64,000 bases of DNA from Polytrichum commune. Its lineage: Eukaryota; Streptophyta; Polytrichopsida; Polytrichales; Polytrichaceae. The translations under genes and the position numbers were made by a program. Below are positions 1 to 12,060 of this stretch, piece by piece (the first letter of the stretch is position 1; the number at the start of each line of letters is the position of its first letter). The notes under the pieces are model-generated. The model saw only the letters and a list, made by a program, of their open reading frames with translations, did no database searches and had not been told where the DNA came from. Location of the stretch: the NCBI GenBank assembly GCA_950295325.1, contig OX485803.1, positions 54,015,554 through 54,079,553 on the forward strand, read 5' to 3'.

Positions 1-109
1 TTATTTAGGTGTGCTTCTAATGATGGTAATTTCAGTTTCTAATTTTAGGTCAGTCAAAAGATAGGTTTTGGTTTGCAGTGAGCTTTACCCAGACCGACTG
101 AGGATGCTC
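1..109. mobile_element. PIF/Harbinger-like MITE, right end only
   Basis: These bases are nearly identical to the last ~110 bases of the complete MITE at 57238-57631 and end at the same terminus, GAGGATGCTC, followed by TAA. The left part of the copy lies outside the window. No coding capacity is seen. The assignment rests on the match to the complete copy. Confidence 0.8.
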
Positions 110-112
110 TAA

Positions 113-3100
113 GGTACTTAAAGTAAGCATGTCTTAAATGAGCCTTTTTTTAGCTCTACACCCTCTCTTCTTGTAAGATATGAAACACAAAATTAATGCA
201 AGATGATGATTGGACGTGAATTCAAGTCATGCATGTAGTCATTTTCCTCCTAGTTTTCGAAGCTCATATGAATACCTTATTCAAAACCAAAGTGAATGTT
301 TTCTTTCTCATCAAAAAACCGCATAGGTTGTCATGCTAGTCGTACAAACCTATGTGTTCAATCCAAAAATGAACAAACATGCACTTCCAATAATCATAAC
401 TAAACCATAACTAAATCATAACTAAACCATGGGAGATCTAATCTTCACTCTGGTTTTTGTTTGATGTTTAATCACAAATTTGTTGATGCAACACAACTTT
501 AAAGATGTAGATTTTATCAACAGAATATGGAGAGCAAGAAAAACAAACCAAATAACACTCACATACTCTTAGCAACTCCTAGTGATTCTAAATCCAGCCA
601 GTTAAATGTTGACATCTTCTAGCTTTGCTTTATTTATTTGAGGTATATTCTATACATTCCTCTAAAATGTAAGAACTTCAACCAATTGTTTCTCATACTT
701 AACCAGTTCATAAGTAACTAACCACCGGCTCTCCCGGGACATAGGCCCACAATTATTGGCGGCAGTGAACGGAGTTTGCCCGTTCACTTATGCCCACTAC
801 CAATATGTGTGGGTGGCCTATAAGTTAGGTAAAGCAGGCCTAATATGGTTACTTCTTTTAATTGTACACCTGTACTTGAGTGGGTTAGATTATATGCAAG
901 ATTACACCAAACATTTATGTGTTTAAAAGATATTAGACTATGTGTTCAATTTTTGTTAATCATTATACTCTCAACAGTCAACATAAATGTGTGGGTGTGG
1001 GGGGGGGGGGGGGTTGTGGCCTTTTTTGACTCATTGTTAGTGGACTTTGACATTTCACAACAATTTGAGGATAGCTCCAATAGATAGATAGATAGAAACT
1101 CCGGTCCCTTTTTAGCACGGGGCCGGCGTGAATAAAGTGAATAATAGATAGCTCCAATACTTTATATGATTGATCATGACTTCTTCATATGCGCTTGCAG
1201 AAGCACAAAACGTGAACCTTGTGATTCCAAGTAGTATAAGGTAGCAAGCAACACAAAATCAACCAAATAGAACCCAACTACATTGATATGTGCAACCCAA
1301 AGAGGTGGACTCTTCGTTATATACTTAAATGAAGTGTGTTAGTGACTATGAAATAAAAACCTCGATAAATGAATTTTTTTATTAAAATAAATAAATGTAT
1401 ATGTACTAAGGGTAGGCTTAAAAATGGATTGATGTATTTATACGAAGATTCTTAATTTAACACGAGGAATGCCTCCACTACATACACAAAACACAAATCA
1501 TGAAATGAATAGGCCTTTATTACATGAACAATCTACTTTCACTTTTCAATGAGAAAGTCATTGAAGCCAACGCAATAATAATAATAGATGAATACAAAAT
1601 TTGGATGAAAATGACACATCTATTATCATTTTTTCTCTCTAAACTTTAGGGTCCCCTTTTGTACATCCACCTTGAACACCTCAACTTTCTTTATAACATT
1701 TTCAAATGCACACATTGGAGAAAAACAATACCTCTCCCTTATGTAAACAATGTACGCTAATGACTCAAACAATACCCCTTTTTACACTTGTGTTAGTTTG
1801 TAAATGGTATGAAGAGTTTGGCCCCCATGATGTGCCATTAGGTTGGAATTTGTGAGTAGGTTTACCCCTTACCCATGCAATTTAATTTGGGTCAAATCAA
1901 GATCACAAAACTTATAACTTTGTTCATTTATCTGTATAGCGACCATACTAAAGAGAACACATAGTTTGTTACTGTGGCAAGAAATATCTAAGTTGGTGTG
2001 GAATGTCAATTAGAATAGCATGGGTCAACTTAAAGGTAGACATGTCTAAATGGGTGATTCATCTTAAACAACACACCTATATTTGATTGGTGAATGGTTG
2101 GGTGTGGATCTAAGGATGGACACCAACAAGGCATGTGATGAAAAGAAATTGAAGTTCATGCTAATAGTTGTATATACACAATAGTAAACACATTTCTTTA
2201 TTTCAATTCTTTTGCAGGAGGGGAACCATACAATTAATAATACATTGTAGAATCTTCATGTTGACAACGAGTAAGAATTTCATGCGAGCTTCGAAAATCA
2301 TAAGGAAAGTGGCTACGGGCACAGTTTGGATTTGCTAATCATCTCCCAATAATTACATGATTTATATCCTACGAGAAGTGGATGGAGAGAGAAACATGGC
2401 CGTTTAATCCCTAACTTCCCAAGGCAACCACTTTATGATTGATGGATGATTTCTACCCTACATTAACCCCATCCAACTCATTAATTTGTAACTGGAGATA
2501 CTTTAAATATCAAGCCATCATGGTTATCTACCCCTGGAAACTTGACATGTGCAATTTGAAGATAATTAGAATGTGTAAAATAGTAATAAGATGAGAAGTG
2601 GACATTGTTTGTTATGTTGCGAGCTCATGTGAGGGTGTTGACTCCAATCAATGGTTGCCAATTTAATGCAAAGTTTGCATGAACGTCAATGATGCTTGAT
2701 TTGATAAAAATGAAATATATTTTGATGTTCTTGTAAATATGGCCTTTGTGCTCACATGAACCACTCAATTAAAGTTTTGGACACTCTTTCATCTTTAAGA
2801 AATTCTTTGCATACATGTAGTTAGAAAAAAAAAAAGTGATAGTTTACATACTCCAATTGCAAGGTGGCCAACCCTTTGTGATTTGCACAGGTGTGGCTTG
2901 AGAACTTATGGAGGTACTCGAATATTGAGTTGTAGCCATATACTGGATCACACATGCATATTCACACATTTCCCAAGTGACTTTGGTTGGTCTTAAGGCA
3001 AAAAATTCGGGGTAAAACATGAAGTTACCATTTGCACCCCTTTCTTCAATTGTTATGATTTGAAAATCCAAATGGCATTTTCATGCCCAAATTTTCCGTG

Positions 3101-4320
3101 AAATAATTAATCTCCCATGTTTCAAGAGCCTACATAAGTATCCCATCTAACCTCAAACCTTGTCCATGAGAATTCCACGAACAAGATCGAGTGAAATGCA
3201 CTCAAACAACCCCTTTCATAGCCTTGGGAAGTTAAGAGTTTCAACCCACCTAGAAAGACCGAGACAACGCCAATCTAGAGGGTTGGCATGAATGAGGGAC
3301 CCTTGACCTTGATTATAGCTGCGAGCTTGTTATGTATAAGATAGATGAGGTTGATTTGGTTAGCTTCCTTATAATCAGACACTTGTTTTTGGCTCCCGAT
3401 TGGTGGTACAAATCGCTCTAATTCGGTGGGTGAGTAATACATGGTGATGTAGGCGTCACCTTGATGGTATTTGGGTTAGTCACCTTCGCAAAAATAAAAC
3501 TACACCCACCATCCTCCATATGTGATAAATGTTATAATTAGGAGTGCTATCCACCGAGCTATGACACGCTTGATTTTTGTGAGTGGGGTGGGCAAATTAG
3601 GAAGCTATAACTTGGGCTAATTAGGAGGTGGCATGTGGTTGTGAGGTGCCGACTAACTTGTATTATAGGTATTTGATAATGAAAAACCACGTCGGCAACA
3701 TGATTATAATTTACCCGTGACCACTTTAGTGACACGACACAACCAATGTTGGCATTAAACTTGGTTATTGTTGGCAAATGACTCATGCATAATTTGCTAA
3801 TGATGTCATCCACTTACACAACATTGAATGTTAAAAGAGTCCCCCTCCATAACACTAGGTTGGTAAGCAAAGAATATTCGATTCCGGAGCCTAGATCAAC
3901 ACCTTCCTCAACTCCAATTTCAACGATTCCAAATTCTTCAGTCTTGATTTGTGATTACCAACAAGCTGGAGCTTGTAATGCTCGAATCCATCGGCTGGAT
4001 GACAATTCCACGAACATGGAGGTGTCCACATTAGCCTCACGTACGTTACGCATGGAAACTCGAAACGCATTTACTTCACTCCCGCTTACCTTAATTGCAC
4101 ATATCACAAAAGTGCACCTTACTAATAAGGTCTCCCCAATGATGATACGGTGAAACGCTTGTATAGGACGCCACATGGAACCCCAACCCCGAGCACACAT
4201 CGTAAAGCCAAGTGGTGAGCCCTAACTAACTTAACATAACTATTTGTACCACCTAACTACTTCCCTACCTAAGCTCTACCTAGTAAGGTGACAGCTTTTG
4301 AGGTAAGCCTGTCCTTGAAG
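113..4320. other. gene-free stretch with dispersed repeats
   Basis: No open frame here resembles a known family, and none can be joined by plausible splice sites. About 150-400 is related to 11.70-11.95 kb (shared wording around TATGAAACA and GAGCTCATATGAA), so it is a dispersed repeat copy. There is a G run at about 1003-1014 and a short GATA microsatellite at about 1081-1096. Short frames at 3.8-4.2 kb on both strands overlap each other and look like chance frames. Confidence 0.6.
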
Positions 4321-4329
4321 CAGGCCGCG

Positions 4330-4698
4330 AGACCTAGTCTCAGGGCTTTTAGAAATTAGAGCTGGCACCTCGCCATCTCGACGCGGCCACCCACCGACAC
4401 CTCACCCATTTGGCCCTCCCCCTGGCCGCCACGTCACCGGCGCGCCCACCCGTCACCCGTCACGCGCCCGTCGTCTGGCCATGGCGCCACACGGACTCAC
4501 CCCCATCCACCATGGCCAGCCCAGAGACTGCAGATCTCCACCTCACCTCGCCAAGCTCTCTCTCCGCGACCTCCCTCCCCGTTCACGAGGTTGCAACTTC
4601 GCCAGGGGCCGCATTGGAGGTTGTGGTTGGGAATCCCAGCGACTGTAGGCTGGCGAGCGAGCGAGCGAGCGACGCCGTAGCGGATTGCGCGCGCCGCA
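4330..4698 (+). promoter_or_regulatory. GC-rich promoter/5' leader of the synaptotagmin gene
   Basis: Base composition changes abruptly from AT-rich flanks to a C/G-rich, CpG-rich block that runs to the start codon at 4699. No clear TATA box is visible. The block most likely contains the core promoter and 5' untranslated leader. The exact transcription start cannot be read from the sequence. Open frames crossing this block (e.g. 4410-4817) are by-products of its composition. Confidence 0.55.
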
Positions 4699-7600
4699 AT
4701 GGGAATCGTGAGCACCATTCTGGGGCTCATAGGGTTTGGATGGGGTATCAGCTTGGGCCTCGTCGTCGGCTACTTCCTCTTCATCTACATGCAACCTACC
4801 GATGTGAAGGTAACTAGCCAACTCTAATTCCCAATGTGACCGTGAATGCGAGTGTGGTTTGCTACGTGTTGGTGGAATTTGGTGTTTTAGAGCGATTTTG
4901 CTTTTTTAGGGGGGTTTTTTTAAAGCTTTTTGTTAGCTGTCTGCAGCGGACGGAGGTGAAGGGAGTGCGATTGAGAATGGGAATGTGATTTTGATTTTGT
5001 GTCGGAGTTTTGTGGTGTTGGGGTTTGAGGAATTTTGGGTGGTTTTGGCGTTTTTGAGCATCCTTTGGGGGGGTCATCCTGGCAGGGATGTGAAGGGAAC
5101 GTTGGGAATGTGAATGTGGATTGTGTTGTTTTGTTGGAGTTTTGGAGTGTTGTCTGTTGTGGATTTTTTGTGTTCCAAGAGCGCGTGTGAGGGTTTTTGG
5201 AGCTCCATTTCAGATAAAAGCTCTGGTGATTTTGAAAATATTGAGGTGTCGAGGGGTGGATATTTAAGCGATTTTCGCACAATCTGGCCAGGATTAGCTT
5301 ATGTGTGGGGTTCTACAGACATTCAGTGGCACTTTCCTTACAGTTTTGTTCTAAGTACGGTTAACTAGTGACAATGTCACTAGTTGGGGTATGTTTATCA
5401 ATGAGCGTTGTTGCCAGCATGTAATTGATATTTATGCATAGCTTCCACAAGCCCTTCTAGATTTGCAGTGATTTCTTTTCAAAGAAAGTCAAGGGCGTTT
5501 TGAGCGGTTGGTTAAATTAGAGGGAAGATTAAGTGTAAACTCATCTAGAAAAAAAAAAATGTTAGTGGCAAGGCTTAGGTGCACTAAACTTGCACACTAG
5601 CTGAAACAGGCAGAGAGGACGCAATTTAACTGGTATCTCTGGGCCTTGTAATGTGATTCTTTGCTCGTCTTGGAATACTGCTTGATATTAGAGGTGTGGG
5701 CCATCTAATTTTTGTTTCTTATGTAACCTAATGTTTTGAGGGTGATATGTTTGTTTATGTGTAAAATTAAATAGTAACATTCGAAAATGAGGTTTATGGT
5801 CTATGCACAGAAAACTAAGTTGTGGTGTGGTGCAGGATCCCATAATAAGACCACTGGCAGAGTTGGATGCGCAGTCTCTTGAAGCCCTCTTGGAGGATAT
5901 TCCGCTATGGGTGAAAAATCCAGATTATGATCGGGTACTTACTTACAGAAAATCATCCTCGTATGCACTGTAGCAAATTTTCAGCAGCACAAGTACTTAT
6001 ATTCTCTGGGACTGCCAAAGCCAAGCTGGAATATTTCATAAGCAGCTCTTCTTGTCCACTGCTGGATTCATTAAGTTGCAGGAGATTTTTTTTCACATTT
6101 AAATATTGCACGGTGGATCGCATGAAGAGCGGTGTTGGTATCTTTGGTTGATGTTTTGAACTGGTTTGTGTGAAGGTGGATTGGTTGAACAAGTTTTTGA
6201 AGGACCTTTGGCCTTACCTTGACAAGGTGTGTACTATCTTACCCTAGTCGTGCATTTGCTCAAATAATGTTGCTCAATGACATTTGCTTTTGCTTTTGTA
6301 ATAGGAGACACACTTTTGCTCTACAGCACTCACTCCATCAATAAGTCAATCCGGTGTATTTTGTGCTGTAGATTCTACTGAACAATTTAATTGTGTAGCT
6401 CTAACATGTCAGAAAACTTACGCTTGAGATTCCAGTAAACACCAATTTCTGTGCGTTTATTTGAATTAGTCAACTGAGGAGTGCAACAGGACACTGGGTG
6501 TATCAATTATTATTGTATGAAGAAATTTTCCTTTTTGAAAACATCAACAGCATTGGTTGAGGGAGCAGGATTTAGGTAATTTGTTCTGGAAATTTGTTTC
6601 TGACTTTAGCCTGATGATTGGCTATGCTGTGGCAGGCTGTTTGCAAGATGATTCGAGAGCAGGCTCAGCCTTACATAGATCAATATGGCCCAAAGTTTAA
6701 ATTGGATTCTATTGAGTTTGAGTCACTTACATTGGGCACTCTTCCCCCCACTTTTGTTGGTAAGGGGTCTCCTCTTAATGAAGTTTTTGACCTCATGTTT
6801 TATTCTCTATGATTGATGAAGCTACCATAGATCTTGGCACTTTTTGGTGATTAATGTTTGCCTTTGACCTGGCATCAGGTATGAAAGTGTATGACACAAA
6901 AGAGAAGGAGATGATTCTTGAGCCCTCCTTTAAATTTGCGGGAAATCCTAACATCATTGTTGCTGTGAAAGCTTTTGGCATGAAGGCAACAGTACAGGTA
7001 TGGAAGTTAATGGGTGCTAAATTAGGGGGACCTACTGTGCAAAGTGAGCCACTGTATTTAAAAGATTGGCAATGAAACTAGTGTGGTAGGATGAATGTAT
7101 ATTGTAAATTATGATGGAAAGTTCTCTTGGTGACACATCTTGTTGTGTGGAAATATTTAGTAGGTAGTTTTGGTTATTGTAATATTTGATTTTTGGGTGC
7201 AAAGTGGGTAGTTCTTTACCAATGAAGTGCAATGTTTACATTTGCAGTGGCAAATTGGATACCAATGTCCATTTTGATGAGTATGCAATGTGTGGGTGGA
7301 AATTGGGTAGTGCTAAGGTACTCTAACCATAAGTGTTTTTGGGAATGCAGTTGATAGATGTCCAAGTATTTGCAACAGCACGGATTACACTGAAGCCCCT
7401 GATTCCAGTTTTCCCATGCTTTTCAAAGATTGTCATATCCTTGATGGACAAGGTATGTTAGATGAGATTATATTAAATTTATTGTCTTCAGATGCCCTGT
7501 GACACTTATTCGTTCCATAAAGCCTGTTACATGTTGTGTTGGTCGTCATTAATATGAAGCATAGTGTGTTGAAAGTGGAATTTCAAGTCTCATTTTTCTT

Positions 7601-10600
7601 ATCTTTCCGCAGCCCCATGTGGACTTTGGTCTGAAGTTACTTGGTGGAGACCTCATGGCGATTCCTGGACTTTATGGATTTGTTCAGGTATGTTGCATGT
7701 ATCTTTTGGTCGAAATATGTCAAGACTCCATCTGTTGGATTATACTTACTTTCTTAACAATTAATGATCACAGTGAATCTGTCATTATATACACCAGCTT
7801 GTTCTATAACAAAGTGTAACATGTTTAAAGCTGTTTACATATAGCTCACTGTGGAGGAGACACAAGTCAATTTATTCTCTACTTTTTGAGTATCACAATT
7901 AAATGTTGTCCTTTGAGAGGTGGGATCATGAGTCTATGAATTTGTGGGAACCAACATTATCTGTTCTTATCTGTTTGGGTGAGAAGAGATGGAAGACCAT
8001 ATCTGATATCTTTTTACCATCTGATCCTTGATGTAAGTTATTAGAACTCTTGATGATAGTATCTTATGTTGATTTTTATAATTGCAGGACTTTATTAAGA
8101 ATCAAGTGGCGGAAATGTATATGTGGCCAAAGACACTAGAGATTCCAGTGATTAATGACCCCAGGTGCTTAATATGCTTTCTATGTTCTAAATTGTGACT
8201 AGTGACGCAGTTGAGAGTTAGTTAAGGGCCTCTGCAATGTTTAATGAAGAGAGCTTGTGAATTGGGCACACCTCAAACATTGATGCCTTTAGGGTCACAT
8301 TCACATGTATTGTAAGAACTGTCCAGCTGACAATTACATAATTTGGATGACAGTGCTGCAAAGAGGCCAGTAGGCATTTTGGAAGTGAAAATCTGCAGGG
8401 CACAAAAGCTGCAGAAGAAGGATTTCATGGGCAAAGCTGATCCATATGTGAAGATACAGTTGGTTAATACAGTATTGTCAAAGACAACACGTACAAAAAT
8501 GAATACACTCTCTCCTGAATGGAACGAAACTTTCAAGCTCCTGGTTCAGGACCCCAAATCACAGTCTCTTGAGCTTCAAGTATTTGACTGGGAAAAGGTA
8601 CATGTGCTATTAAAAATGTAAAAGTTGTTTTCCTTCTGCACTGTATATAGTCACTCCACTTTTGAACTTCAGTTTGTCTTTGTGAATTTCTTTAGATTCT
8701 ATTTTGATCATGAATTAGTGTGGCCATTATAAATTCTGGCAATATCTTTGTGCGGGCTTCTTTGAGTGCTCTTGTTATTCAACATAACTTGTATATGCTT
8801 TTAGGTTGTATTCAAGTTGATGTCATAACGAAGATCTGCCCCATTTATACCATGGTGTGCGTTATGCTTTTGTTGTTCAGATTGGAGCGCACGACAAAAT
8901 GGGTATGCAGGTTGTGCCATTAGCTGATTTGGAGGAGTTAGTGCCTAAGACAATGACTGTGCCGTTGTTGAAGAATATGGATCCCAATGATGAAGCAAAC
9001 ACCAAAAAATTCCGCGGAGAACTCACTTTTGAAATGACATACAAGCCTTTCAAAAACGTGAGTTGTTTTTGTGTGCTGTAATGTGAGCCATGTTTGGCTT
9101 GTCCCCATTGTTGGTCCAAAGACCTTGATCAAATCTGAGCCTATATGACTTATTCCATTTATCTTGAAGATTTTATGATATTCAATTTGAGCACTCACTT
9201 GGCAATCACAAATTGTAAGCAGAATGATAATCTACCAGACGTCGCAGAGGAAGCAATGAATGGTGTCGACAAGGTACCAGAGGGAACACCCGAAACTGGA
9301 GGCTTGTTGGTGGTCACAGTTCATGAGGGTGAAGATCTTGAGGGAAAGCATCATACCAATCCATTTGCAAGAGTCATCTTCAAAGGAGATAAGAGGGAAA
9401 CACCGGTATGATCAATTATCATCTTTGTACTTCATTTGTGAGGCCTTTTTTAGATTTGGTGTTTGTCCTATGTTTATTAAGGTGCAGTTCAAATGCATAC
9501 ACTCTCAATTGTTTCTTGCTCACATGAATGTTGCCATGAATGGTTGTGGATAATGTGTTATTGTTTAACTCAATTGGACTCCTCATCAGGAGTTCGTCCC
9601 GTATGATTTTCCATTGGTCATATTGTGTATAATATCAATAATGTATTTCCACCTATGGTTCATGCTTGGAGGTAATGTTTGAATTTGAATGAAGAACAAT
9701 GTACTTAATGTTAAGGGCTAAACTCATTGTAGCACCTCTTGACACATCAAAATAAGTTTGACCCTTAACGGACTGATATGGAATGTTCTTTGTTCAAACC
9801 TTGGCACTACCTCCAAGCATGCACTTAAAAAGGTGTTCTTTACAAAATAACCAACTAGCGACCAAATGCTATGTTGAGTTGGAGGATAACTCTAATGAAC
9901 ACTCTAAATAACCTGTTTCCTTGTGATCATAATGACAGGTGCTTAAGAAGAACAGAGACCCACGATGGGATAAGGAATTCACGTGGCAGTGTGAGGAGCC
10001 TCCACTCAATGATCGGCTTCATGTAGAAGTTCACAGCAAAGGCTCCAGCATGAATATGGTGCATCCAAAGGTTTGTCTCTCATTTTCTCCACCACGTGTC
10101 ACATTTTGTTTAGTGTAGATGGTGCTAAAACCTCCACTTGTGTTGAGTGTACACAATATCATTAGATTGAAAGAGTTTTAGATGTTTCTTGTCAGCAACT
10201 GAAAGGGAATTAAAAAATATGCCTTATTTGTATTATGTTTACAAAATTTATTGGTAGATGACCTAAAAGCAACACATAAACCTGATGTTAAGGTGATTGA
10301 CATTCTCAAAATCAGTATGTACTTACAGTACTAGGTTTTAGGGTGTTGGATTTGGGTGGGGTGTTGGTTTTAACAAGCAGAGCCACTAAATGATCTTTGT
10401 GTGCGAGTTCGTAAAACCACCTTCCATTAACCCTGAAAGGATGGAGGGGTGTTACATGTTATAATATGTGTTTTGAAAGCATGTTTCCAAGGGTCTTCTG
10501 GGAATTGGCACCAAAGGAAAAAGTCATGAGGCACCATTCATGGACCACAACAGAACGGCTTAAAAGTGGCAAAATAACTTCTGATTCTCCCATGTTGAGT

Positions 10601-11079
10601 TTAGAAGTGATCACTCCAGAATTCATTATGAACACAAATCTCATTGTTTTGTCTTTAAAGAAGTATGATATGATTGGTTAAAATTATAAATAACCTGGAA
10701 TGATGAGAAGTTCCAAACGTTCTACATTCAAGTAGCAGAAGAGGTGTCAAAACGTTTTGTGAGGCTTTATGAGTCATAGAGGATAGCCATTGACATATAT
10801 TTTTGTGATCAAGGTTGTGGAGGTGATGGGACAATCTCAGTAACTAGTTTCAAGTAAGATCTATGTATTTGAAGTTGAGAGTACCATGTTGGGATGCTTA
10901 AGTTCTTATGGGTCAATTTAGTAACGATTGTGTTTATGTGGGTGAAGGAAATGTTGGGGTATGTTGATATCCCCCTTCGCGATGTTGTGACAAATAGGCG
11001 AATCAATGAAAAGTATCAGCTGATTGATTCAGCACGCGGAAAGATTCAAGTGGAGTTGGAGTGGAGGACCACTGAGTAA
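4699..11079 (+). CDS. SYT1: plant synaptotagmin (SYT1/2/3 type), 13 exons, complete
   Basis: Exons: 4699-4809, 5836-5934, 6176-6226, 6636-6759, 6879-6997, 7351-7452, 7613-7687, 8088-8164, 8354-8597, 8881-9057, 9223-9405, 9939-10070, 10948-11079. All junctions are GT-AG and phases match, giving 541 codons with no lesion; plant SYT1 is known to be about this long. An N-terminal membrane anchor (residues ~4-30, start MGIVSTILGL) is followed by an SMP lipid-transfer domain (~64-250), C2A (~257-375) and C2B (~417-530). C2A keeps acidic residues expected to bind calcium (D276, D282, D331, E333, D339). C2B has N439 in the matching loop (HHTNPF) and lacks the full acidic set, as in plant homologues. 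Family members tether the ER to the plasma membrane at contact sites and help membrane repair and endocytosis. The start is the first ATG after the GC-rich leader and opens the conserved anchor. The acceptor before NDNL (9223) could lie 3 bases earlier. Confidence 0.97.
9661..9821. repeat. foldback element in intron 11 of the synaptotagmin gene
   Basis: The sequence starting CATGCTTGGAGGTA is repeated in inverted orientation ending TACCTCCAAGCATG, with imperfect arms of roughly 60 bases. It resembles a small MITE. No target duplication was identified with confidence. It lies clear of both splice sites. Confidence 0.55.
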
Positions 11080-11430
11080 TTAGCGATTCATCACAACCAT
11101 GCAGGACTGACACTCGAAACTTTGCAGCCCAAACTTAAGCTGCTTGAAGTTCTTTTTACAGTCAGTACAGACAGTGTGCGCTACAGTTTTAGCCATCTTG
11201 AGAGTATGGTTTCATCAGTTATTTTGGTTCCCAAGGTCACCAGAATATGGCTTTTTGTGTCTATGTAACAACGTTGGTCACCTGTACATTTCGAGATTTA
11301 AGTTTGTTAGTTGGTTGCCCCTCATTTTGAGTTTCTCTAGAAACTTATGTTGAGATAGAAACTCTGGGTTTATTGTCCTATTTCGATCCAATCAATGAGT
11401 AAATATCTTGTCATGGAGACAATGTTGCAT
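11080..11430 (+). other. probable 3' UTR of the synaptotagmin gene
   Basis: The stop codon TAA is at 11077-11079. The next ~350 bases are T-rich and contain no recognisable coding sequence. No canonical AATAAA was found close by, so the 3' end is approximate. Confidence 0.4.
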
Positions 11431-11699
11431 ATCATTCGTAATTGGATTACATTTCTTTCCTTCCTTTTTATATCTAGATGCGTTGTGGTTTGGTGCATTG
11501 GTGAATGTAATCAATTATAACTTCAACATGATTGGTTGCATGTTCATTGCAATTTTCTGGCTATTTAGATTATTTTCGCCTTGCTATTAAATTGGGGTTT
11601 GAGTGTAAGCTTCAGGGGTTGTGCTCTTTGGCCATAGGCTTGTTATCTTTTCATAAGCAGAAAGAGAGAAAGTAAAGTAATTTGTTCCCTTTGCCTTAG

Positions 11700-12060
11700 C
11701 AAGGTAGATGGTCCTTAAATGGTTAGTTTTTCCCATTAGTCCACTTCTCCTATGATATGAAACATGCAATTAGTACGAGATGATTAGCAAATTCATATTA
11801 GGGCTGTGGCCACTTTTCCTTATGAATTTTAGAGCTCATATGAAGCTCCGATTCATTATCAAAGCAATGGCTCTTGTGCTCATGAAATTGTCATATTGAG
11901 CCTAGAATGCTTATAGTCTGAGCATGCAGTCCAAACTCCTTTATATACATATTTTCTGGTATCCATTCTTGGAACCACACCAAAGCACTTACCACTCAAA
12001 TGTAGGTGTTCCAATTGAGATAATTAACCAAATTAGGCACTTCTACGCTACTTACATTGT
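11700..12060. repeat. dispersed repeat, copy related to 150-400
   Basis: The order of short matching words (TATGAAACA, AGATGATTA, GAGCTCATATGAA, AAAGCAATGG versus the 150-330 region) shows a diverged copy of the same repeat. Similar wording recurs at ~2.29-2.40 kb, ~56.71-56.79 kb and ~59.14-59.23 kb, partly inverted. The family cannot be assigned. Confidence 0.45.

Noticed and set aside
3785-4200. 122-codon plus-strand frame with an overlapping minus-strand frame
   Set aside because: Both strands are open over the same bases, with no domain and no sensible splice partners.
4410-4821. Overlapping open frames on both strands around the start of the synaptotagmin gene
   Set aside because: They lie in the GC-rich leader and first exon; the real frame starts at 4699 and splices at 4809.
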